Shown: positions 58,888 through 64,000 of the stretch, piece by piece
Layout of the letters: each line of letters begins with the position of its first letter
Position numbering within the stretch: the first letter of the stretch is position 1
Assembly (NCBI GenBank): GCA_964639885.1
Contig: CAZXEH010000001.1
Location: 124,001 to 188,000 of the forward strand
Reading direction: 5' to 3'
DNA length: 64,000 nucleotides
Origin: JAGNLA01 sp964639885
GTDB taxonomy: Bacteria; Caldisericota; Caldisericia; JAAYUI01
The notes under the pieces: generated by a model
Seen by the model: the letters and a program-made list of their open reading frames with translations, nothing else
The model's database searches: none
What the model was told of the DNA's origin: nothing
Made by a program: the position numbers and the translations under genes

Positions 58888-59397
58888 ATGGTGGTGAAGG
58901 TGTTGGATGAAAATGAGCTTGTCAGGCTCGCAGCCTCAGGTGATGAAGAGGCTTTCATGATGCTTGCCTCATTATGCAAGGACACAATAGGCCGTGTCGC
59001 CTATTTCATAGCAAGAAATCGTGATGAGGCTGACGATATTGCATCGGAAGCATTCCTTCGAGCCTGGGTGCACATAAAGTCAAAAAAACCTGACATACCC
59101 TTCAGAATCTGGGTGGCGCGAATTGCAAAAAATCTTGCAATTGACAAATACAGGAGGAACAGACAGAATCTTCCCCAGGAGGAATGGTTTGAGCCGGATT
59201 TGCCAGCAGAGGTTATTGATGTGAGAAAGGCTCTGATTGATCTGCCTGTTGACCAAAGAATGGCAGTTACACTGATGTATTTTGATGACATGAGCGTTTC
59301 CGATATAGCCAAGGTGATGGGAATACCTGAAGGAACTGTAAAATCCAGGGTGTTTCTTGCCAAGGAAAAGATGAGAAAGAGGCTTGGAGATGATTGA
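58888..59397 (+). CDS. ECF-type RNA polymerase sigma factor
   Basis: A 169-residue group IV sigma factor. Region 2 spans ELVRLAASGDEEAFMMLASL to EAFLRAWVHIK and FRIWVARIAKNLAIDKYRR; region 4 is LPVDQRMAVTLMYFDDMSVSDIAKVMGIPEGTVKSRVFLAKEKMRKRL. The next three genes overlap in series and code for membrane or exported proteins, which is the usual setting for an anti-sigma/regulator set. The start at 58888 lacks a clear ribosome site; an alternative TTG after GAAGGTG, 15 bases downstream, would fit better. Confidence 0.92.
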   Translation: MVVKVLDENELVRLAASGDEEAFMMLASLCKDTIGRVAYFIARNRDEADDIASEAFLRAWVHIKSKKPDIPFRIWVARIAKNLAIDKYRRNRQNLPQEEWFEPDLPAEVIDVRKALIDLPVDQRMAVTLMYFDDMSVSDIAKVMGIPEGTVKSRVFLAKEKMRKRLGDD

Positions 59398-59632
59398 GAA
59401 CAGACTGAGAATGGCCAGACCTGAAGGGGTGCTCAGGGATGATTTCCTCGATCGCCTGAGAGTGGCTGTGAAAAATGCTGGACAGGCCGCAATTGCCAAT
59501 CCCTTTGCCAGCGCTGCGGGATGGACGCTCGCAGGAATGGCTGCGTGCTTCACGCTCCTTGCGGCTGTTGGCAGACTTGATCTCTTGCCAGACATCGTCT
59601 CAAAGCTCGTTCGCTTCGTTGGGGGATCATGA
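59390..59632 (+). CDS. Small single-pass membrane protein, candidate anti-sigma factor
   Basis: 80 residues. The first ~35 are charged and end with DDFLDRLRVAVKNAG; one TM helix follows (about 42-62), then a short tail. No zinc anti-sigma (HxxxCxxC) motif is present. The ATG overlaps the sigma stop by 8 bases with GAGG at 7 bases. Overlap with an ECF gene and one TM helix suggest an anti-sigma role, but no homology is visible. Confidence 0.6.
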   Translation: MIENRLRMARPEGVLRDDFLDRLRVAVKNAGQAAIANPFASAAGWTLAGMAACFTLLAAVGRLDLLPDIVSKLVRFVGGS

Positions 59633-60216
59633 AGGCGGTTCTTGACCAGCTGAGGCTGCTTTTTGTCAAGCCTTCACAGGCGGTGGACAGTAATCCTTCA
59701 ATCATCGGATCGGTCAGCTGGACAGCCATCTTATTGTTTGCCACGTTTCTCCTCCTCTTCAAAAATGCTCTCAATCCAAGCATCGTAAGCGTTTCTCCGG
59801 TTCAGCTGTTTACAAGCGACAAAATCCTTGAATCGTTTCTGGAAAATGTCAGCGCTCAATTTCTGCTCCTTTGCATCCCGTTTGCGGTTGTTCTCGGTGC
59901 AGATGGTTTCAGGAAACTGCTCTCAAACCTGGCAATCCTGCAGATTCCGGCGCTCATCATGGCGGTTTTTGGTTTCCTGTACGAAACAGCATTCTGGCCA
60001 CTCTACAAAACGCTTCCAATCTCAGGACTTCAGGCAAAGGCTGCCTTTGATGCCATATTCCTTCTTTATCCTGCGCTTTTGATGCTGTTCTATCGTTATG
60101 TAATCATCTGGATCGTGGCTGTCAAAGCCGGCGCAAACGGGAAGAAGGTGTTCCTGATGATTCTCATCCACGCTGCCCTTTGTGCCTGTTTGTTTTTCCT
60201 TGGAGGATTGATATGA
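59629..60216 (+). CDS. Multi-pass membrane protein of unknown function (YIP1-like in layout)
   Basis: A 195-residue protein with about five hydrophobic helices (roughly 27-47, 73-93, 101-121, 142-165 and 172-193). The start overlaps the previous stop (ATGA). The N-terminal LLFVKPSQAVDSNP and the helix pattern resemble YIP1-family bacterial proteins, but I cannot confirm this. It sits between the small membrane protein and an exported protein in the sigma operon. Confidence 0.65.
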   Translation: MKAVLDQLRLLFVKPSQAVDSNPSIIGSVSWTAILLFATFLLLFKNALNPSIVSVSPVQLFTSDKILESFLENVSAQFLLLCIPFAVVLGADGFRKLLSNLAILQIPALIMAVFGFLYETAFWPLYKTLPISGLQAKAAFDAIFLLYPALLMLFYRYVIIWIVAVKAGANGKKVFLMILIHAALCACLFFLGGLI

Positions 60217-61637
60217 AGCGTGCATGGATATGGATTCTGGTTGGTCTTGTAGTTTTTGCCGGCATCTATGCCCTTGTCTTTCCGCAAAGCCAGATGCCGG
60301 TTCGGATTTCCCTTCAAAAGCTGGATGTAAAGTACACGCCTGCCGATGATTACTATGTTGACAATGAAAAGCTGATAACTTCAAAAGGTGAAACAATTCC
60401 ACTTCCAGAACCTTATGGTTTGCTACCTACTGGATTGTCCTGGGATGTACCAAAAATTGATGGTTACGAGGAAAAAGACGGCAAGGTTTATGTTTCCTTT
60501 GGTGGCAATCCGTATCTTTGGGACGGAAGCTGGCAAACAACCGATTACAAACCCAAACCACACGATGACTATGTTCAAAAGGACTATTCAACCTACAATT
60601 TCAAAGGCATCGAAAACGGGAATCTGATGCTCGAGTCGGTTGAAGGAGAAAAACTCCGGTTTGATCTTGAAAAAAATCTCTCCACGGGTGATTTCAAACC
60701 AGTGGTCAACTCTGTCGGTGCCAATGGCGTAAAGGTCAATGACAGTTTCTATTTTCCAACCGAACCCAACGACGGTCGCATTGAAAAGGTAAAAGATGGC
60801 GAACTGGTGGCAAAACTCGACCGATCAAGGCTTGATGTGCAAGCTGTCCCTATGTTCGTTACTTCTGACGGCAAATCCATCTTTACCGCCATCTGGTACA
60901 TAGGAAGCCAGGAAAAACCAATGTCATCCATCCAGGTTTACGACCCTGATCTCAAATACATAACCGAATTTGGTGATTACAGGTTTGGTAAAAAAATAAG
61001 GGGTTTCGGGTACTCCAACTCAATGGTTCTGGCGCTTTGGGATGATGGTTTGCTCGAGGGCTTTTCAACCAGCGGTTTCCTGATGTTTTCTCAAAAAATT
61101 GCCGACGAATGCACTGGAATGATGATCGCAGGCGAAAGGATATTTGTTAAAGGAAACACCTGGATTGGTTTGCTTGGAATAACCGTTGTCAAGCCGGAAA
61201 CACCGGTTTGGCCGAGGATTTTGGACGTTGGGCTGATCAACCGTGAAACCACACAGACCGTTACCATCATAACAAAAGCCGAACCAGAGCTTCAAATCAA
61301 GGGTTCAAACGTATCAATCATCGGCAATTCCAAACTTGGTGATGCCTGGAGAATTCAACTGCTGCTAAACCCCGTAGGATTGAAGGCTTTCGAAGAACAC
61401 TCGTGCGAGTTGATTGTTGACATGGGCAAGATTCATGAGATAGTGCCGATCACTTTCACGCCATATCAGAAGGCCAGAAGATTCTACTGGATCGGCGAGT
61501 CTGCCGTTGATTCGGAGACCGGCGAAAGGCTTGATGCAAAAGCACTCGATAAGATTCCAGGCAAGAAGATCGAGAACCGGTTTTCAAAAGAGATAATCAT
61601 TCTTTCACCGGAACCTGGGGCAGTGGTTGTCAAATGA
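60213..61637 (+). CDS. Membrane-anchored extracytoplasmic protein of unknown function
   Basis: A 474-residue protein with one N-terminal membrane helix (about 4-22) and the rest rich in beta-strand patterns with many aromatic and Gly-Asn turns, resembling a propeller-like or sandwich sensor. No catalytic motif is seen. The ATG overlaps the preceding stop by 4 bases. It is the last gene of the dnaB-sigma series. Its 3' end overlaps the convergent gene by 33 bases. Confidence 0.7.
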   Translation: MKRAWIWILVGLVVFAGIYALVFPQSQMPVRISLQKLDVKYTPADDYYVDNEKLITSKGETIPLPEPYGLLPTGLSWDVPKIDGYEEKDGKVYVSFGGNPYLWDGSWQTTDYKPKPHDDYVQKDYSTYNFKGIENGNLMLESVEGEKLRFDLEKNLSTGDFKPVVNSVGANGVKVNDSFYFPTEPNDGRIEKVKDGELVAKLDRSRLDVQAVPMFVTSDGKSIFTAIWYIGSQEKPMSSIQVYDPDLKYITEFGDYRFGKKIRGFGYSNSMVLALWDDGLLEGFSTSGFLMFSQKIADECTGMMIAGERIFVKGNTWIGLLGITVVKPETPVWPRILDVGLINRETTQTVTIITKAEPELQIKGSNVSIIGNSKLGDAWRIQLLLNPVGLKAFEEHSCELIVDMGKIHEIVPITFTPYQKARRFYWIGESAVDSETGERLDAKALDKIPGKKIENRFSKEIIILSPEPGAVVVK

Positions 61638-62513
61638 CAGCACTGGGCCACGTTTCTGGCTGGACGTATGAGGTGCGGTGACGTCCATGACCAGATGGGT
61701 CTCCTCGTTGTTTATACCCATCATCGTGGCTTTTCTGCATAGCGGCAGGCTTTTTTTGCTTTTTGGATAGTCGTTGATTACGGTGAATTCCCATTTGGAT
61801 TTTGGTGGAGCCGTAAGGCAGCAGGCTTTTGCCCTGTTTTCGAATATGAATACCGGCTGTTCCGGGGTGTTTGGCAACTCAGATGACGAAACAGGTAGCG
61901 ACTTTGGCTGGTACAGCCCTCCCTTGCCGTCGACTATGGCTGGATAATACGCTTCAAGCGCATAGAGGTATCTGAACGGATTCTTGGAGGCATAGGATTC
62001 ATAGATGGTCGAGACTGTTTTGCCGCTGCTGTGGAAGAATGTCTGCATCAGGAAACTGTAGACTTTGTGTGTCGTGAAGAGTGCGTTGACAGCAATCCCG
62101 TTTTTGTAACTTGTCATGAATGGGCCGAGGTTGCACTGGCTCCGTTTGAGATCGAATGAGGTTGGAAAGTAGCGATGTCTGTTGATTTTCGAGCCGGAAG
62201 GCAGAAAGACGGCAAGCGTGAACTCAAGGCCGTCTTTCTGTGAAAGTCTTGTTCTTATGTTCCAGCTTTCCCCGCGGTAAAAATGCACCGTTCCCCAACG
62301 ATTGCAATGATCACCCAGCAGGTTTCCCTTCACCGTCTGGGCAAGATTCTGGTTTTTCAGTTTCTCGAGCGTTTCCATGGACGTGCAGAGCGTGCCGTCT
62401 ATGGGATCAGTTGCCAGAGCATCGACCATAAACCTTGCGACAGCCGGCGAAAGCCTCCCATATACAATCTCTTCAATAGTATCTATCTGTGGCAGATTTC
62501 TCACGTCCGACAT
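61605..62513 (-). CDS. Hypothetical protein, 302 residues, family not recognised
   Basis: I do not recognise this protein. It has no signal peptide or membrane helix and no P-loop or Rossmann motif. It contains several aromatic-rich segments, such as HFYRGESWNIRTRL and YKNGIAVNALFTTHKVYSF, and scattered cysteines. Start choice is open: the ATG at 62513 (MSDVRNLPQ) follows a TTATATA run closely, while a GTG at 62534 would lie inside an 18-bp palindrome. It probably forms a single-gene unit, overlapping the exported protein gene at its 3' end. Confidence 0.6.
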   Translation of the reverse strand: MSDVRNLPQIDTIEEIVYGRLSPAVARFMVDALATDPIDGTLCTSMETLEKLKNQNLAQTVKGNLLGDHCNRWGTVHFYRGESWNIRTRLSQKDGLEFTLAVFLPSGSKINRHRYFPTSFDLKRSQCNLGPFMTSYKNGIAVNALFTTHKVYSFLMQTFFHSSGKTVSTIYESYASKNPFRYLYALEAYYPAIVDGKGGLYQPKSLPVSSSELPNTPEQPVFIFENRAKACCLTAPPKSKWEFTVINDYPKSKKSLPLCRKATMMGINNEETHLVMDVTAPHTSSQKRGPVLSFDNHCPRFR

Positions 62514-62527
62514 TGTATATAAGGGGT

Positions 62528-62545
62528 GTGACACCTATTTGTCAC
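62528..62545. promoter_or_regulatory. 18-bp palindrome upstream of the hypothetical gene, candidate operator
   Basis: GTGACA-CCTATT-TGTCAC is a perfect 6-bp inverted repeat with a 6-bp spacer, 15 bp upstream of the ATG at 62513. Its position over or next to the promoter suits binding by a dimeric regulator. Which one is unknown. Confidence 0.5.
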
Positions 62546-62768
62546 TACATATTTTGTTTATTTTACATAGTTTTATTTAGCCCAAGAAATTTAGTATCAG
62601 ACATCAAAAAGAAGCTATTTTTTTGCGATTAGGAAAAATATGTTGATTTTTTCAACGAAGTTTTAGGTTAAGAAATATTATATACTATAGGGTATAGTTA
62701 TGTCAGTTAGCTAATACTAATTTAGAATACAAAATAGTTATAGACCAATAGATGACATTAATTCAATC

Positions 62769-63221
62769 TTAAAGTTCTCTATTTGCGATCTCGTCTATTA
62801 TCGCCGATAGATTTTCGCTGACTTCCTTTGTCATTTCCAGCCCAAAGGTCAGAACTTCCTTTACTTCAACGGCATAAATCCTGAAATTCCTCGGTACTTT
62901 GACGCCCATTTCTTCACCCATCTTGATGGCTGTGGCGAAGTTGATGTCGTGGACGTTGCTGGCGTGGCTGGTTTCCTTGAAGTTTTCAGGCGTCAGTATC
63001 GCCAGTGAACCGATCGGGAACTGACCGGAGAATATAGAATCAACCAGCACTGCTTCATCATAACCATCGGATACGTCAACAATTGTCATGCCACCTGAGC
63101 TGAGTCTGACAAAATGGATGTCCGGGTTTGTGTTTCTTTTCTCAAGTTCATCGAGAATCAGGAGTCCAACGCGATCATCGGAGAGTATTGGGTTTCCAAG
63201 GCCAATAATAACTTTTTTCAC
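62769..63221 (-). CDS. Hydrogenase maturation protease (HycI/HyaD/FrcD type)
   Basis: A 150-residue endopeptidase of family M52 that removes the C-terminal extension of NiFe hydrogenase large subunits after nickel insertion. The N-terminal VIIGLGNPILSDDRVG, the DEAVLVDSIFSG segment and the histidine in SNVHDIN match the metal-sensing positions of HycI. Its substrate is probably the large subunit encoded just upstream, which still carries such an extension. GAAGGTG precedes the ATG. Confidence 0.93.
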   Translation of the reverse strand: MKKVIIGLGNPILSDDRVGLLILDELEKRNTNPDIHFVRLSSGGMTIVDVSDGYDEAVLVDSIFSGQFPIGSLAILTPENFKETSHASNVHDINFATAIKMGEEMGVKVPRNFRIYAVEVKEVLTFGLEMTKEVSENLSAIIDEIANREL

Positions 63222-63235
63222 ATTTCACCTTCGTA

Positions 63236-63269
63236 ATAAAAAGAGCCGCTGATTTTGTCAGCGGCTCTT
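63236..63269 (-). terminator. Intrinsic terminator between hydrogenase and maturation protease
   Basis: A 12-bp stem AAGAGCCGCTGA/TCAGCGGCTCTT with a 5-base loop (63241-63269) is followed on the minus strand by TTTTTATT. It should reduce read-through into the protease gene. Confidence 0.88.
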
Positions 63270-63284
63270 GTGATAGCTGGGTGC

Positions 63285-64000
63285 CTACCTGTTTGAAAGG
63301 GTCTGGACGACGTTGCCGTCTCTGGTCTTAAGCTCGATCTCCATCGGCATTGAGCCCGGGAGCGAGTGTGTGGCACAGGAGAAGCACGGGTCATAAGCCC
63401 TGAAGACCATTTCGATGAGGTTGAAGATACCATCGGAAACCTGGCCGTCCTTGATGAAAGCCTTTGCGGTTTTGGCGGTTTCGAAGCAGATGGCTCCGTG
63501 GTTGAAGGCTGTTGCAACGATCATGTTGGCCTTTGTTACAAAGCCGTTGTCGTCGCATTCGTAGTGGTGAACGATTGTTCCGCGTGGCGCCTCGATTGAA
63601 CCCATACCGAACTTCTTGTTTGTTTTTGGCATTGTTCTGACGTTTGGATCGAGGATCTGCGGATCGTTCATCAGTTCCTGAAGCCTTTCAGAGGCATAGA
63701 GGAGTTCAATGAGTCTTGCCCAGTGGTTGCCAAGCGAGAACTGAACCGGTCTTGGGCCGACTGTCTTCATGAAGCGATCCCATTCGGCGTTGGCAAGCGG
63801 TGTTGCCATTCCGTCCGAGACGTTGATTCTTGAGAGCGGAGCGACTCTTACGAGGCCTGACTTTGGGCCATCGGTGATGCCGTTCCAGCCCACTTTTTTG
63901 AGGTACGGGAACTTGAGATAGCTCCACGGAAGAACCTGCTCACCGATGTAGTCGAGGTAGTCCTTTGCGTGGAAATTTGCAACTTCCTTGCCAGCCTGAT
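63285..64000 (-). CDS. NiFe hydrogenase large (alpha) subunit, group 3-like, 5' truncated
   Basis: The frame is open to the right edge of the window, so only the C-terminal 238 residues are seen. KDYLDYIGEQVLPWSYLKFP, KSGLVRVAPLSRINVSDGMATP and IEAPRGTIVHHYECDDNG are typical of group 3 (MvhA, HoxH, FrhA-like) large subunits. The second metal motif is DPCFSCATH near the end; the following 26 residues are the cleavable tail. The first CxxC pair lies outside the window. Cofactor partner subunits are probably encoded upstream. Group 3c, 3d or 3b cannot be separated from this fragment. Confidence 0.93.
   Translation of the reverse strand, partial: QAGKEVANFHAKDYLDYIGEQVLPWSYLKFPYLKKVGWNGITDGPKSGLVRVAPLSRINVSDGMATPLANAEWDRFMKTVGPRPVQFSLGNHWARLIELLYASERLQELMNDPQILDPNVRTMPKTNKKFGMGSIEAPRGTIVHHYECDDNGFVTKANMIVATAFNHGAICFETAKTAKAFIKDGQVSDGIFNLIEMVFRAYDPCFSCATHSLPGSMPMEIELKTRDGNVVQTLSNR

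Noticed and set aside
62546..62768. Possible small gene in the AT-rich gap before the hydrogenase protease
   Set aside because: No open frame with a start signal and no stable fold; only AT-rich sequence is seen.

Overview
The window is a gene-dense, moderate-GC bacterial chromosome segment. It carries core housekeeping genes (translation, chromosome segregation, lipid and isoprenoid synthesis, replicative helicase). The metabolic genes suggest an anaerobe: a four-subunit 2-oxoacid:ferredoxin oxidoreductase, a group-3-like NiFe hydrogenase large subunit with its maturation protease, ATP-type PEP carboxykinase and a B12/methylmalonyl-CoA mutase support set. An archaeal-type AspRS, a DHH-CBS-CCA fusion and many proteins that resist assignment suggest a deep-branching or poorly sampled phylum. 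The phylum cannot be named from this sequence alone.

Layout. 1-3.5 kb: TrmO (cut by the window) faces a porC-D-A-B operon. 3.6-6.2 kb: a compact SIR2-NYN-Mrr operon that looks defence-like, then a 437-bp non-coding stretch full of palindromic repeats. 6.6-14.6 kb (minus strand): cysteine desulfurase-like enzyme, PhoB-type regulator, tsaB-rimI-tsaD, a PLP lyase-like gene, miaB and aspS. 14.6-20.2 kb (plus): cca fusion, degenerate site-2 protease, trpS, scpA, scpB. 20.1-21.1 kb (minus): minD-minE without minC, with minE overlapping the end of scpB. 21.2-31.7 kb: gpmI, seven multi-pass membrane proteins of similar size (interrupted by an alpha/beta hydrolase and tRNA-Leu), and a PhoR-like histidine kinase. 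31.7-40.9 kb: a ten-gene operon rpsB-tsf-pyrH-frr-uppS-cdsA-dxr-rseP-ispG-hflX. 40.9-44.4 kb: a large secreted subtilase. 44.6-47.9 kb (minus): cobO-meaB-mutase small subunit-pckA. 47.9-49.2 kb: FtsB-like protein, tRNA-Met and an XRE regulator. 49.2-57.4 kb (minus): a 1648-residue hybrid kinase, a secreted DUF4091/GH123-like protein and a methyltransferase. 57.5-61.6 kb: dnaB followed by an ECF sigma operon with three membrane or exported proteins of unknown role. 61.6-64 kb (minus): an unknown protein, a hydrogenase maturation protease and the hydrogenase large subunit, which is cut by the window end.

The most striking pattern is regulatory. At least a dozen genes have a recognisable -35/-10 promoter whose -10 box ends only 6-10 bases before the start codon, with no ribosome binding site. 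These mRNAs should be leaderless or nearly so. Genes inside operons, and a few first genes such as porC, rpsB and the subtilase, have normal Shine-Dalgarno sites. Two initiation modes therefore seem to coexist. All functional calls come from reading motifs by eye; no database search was run.
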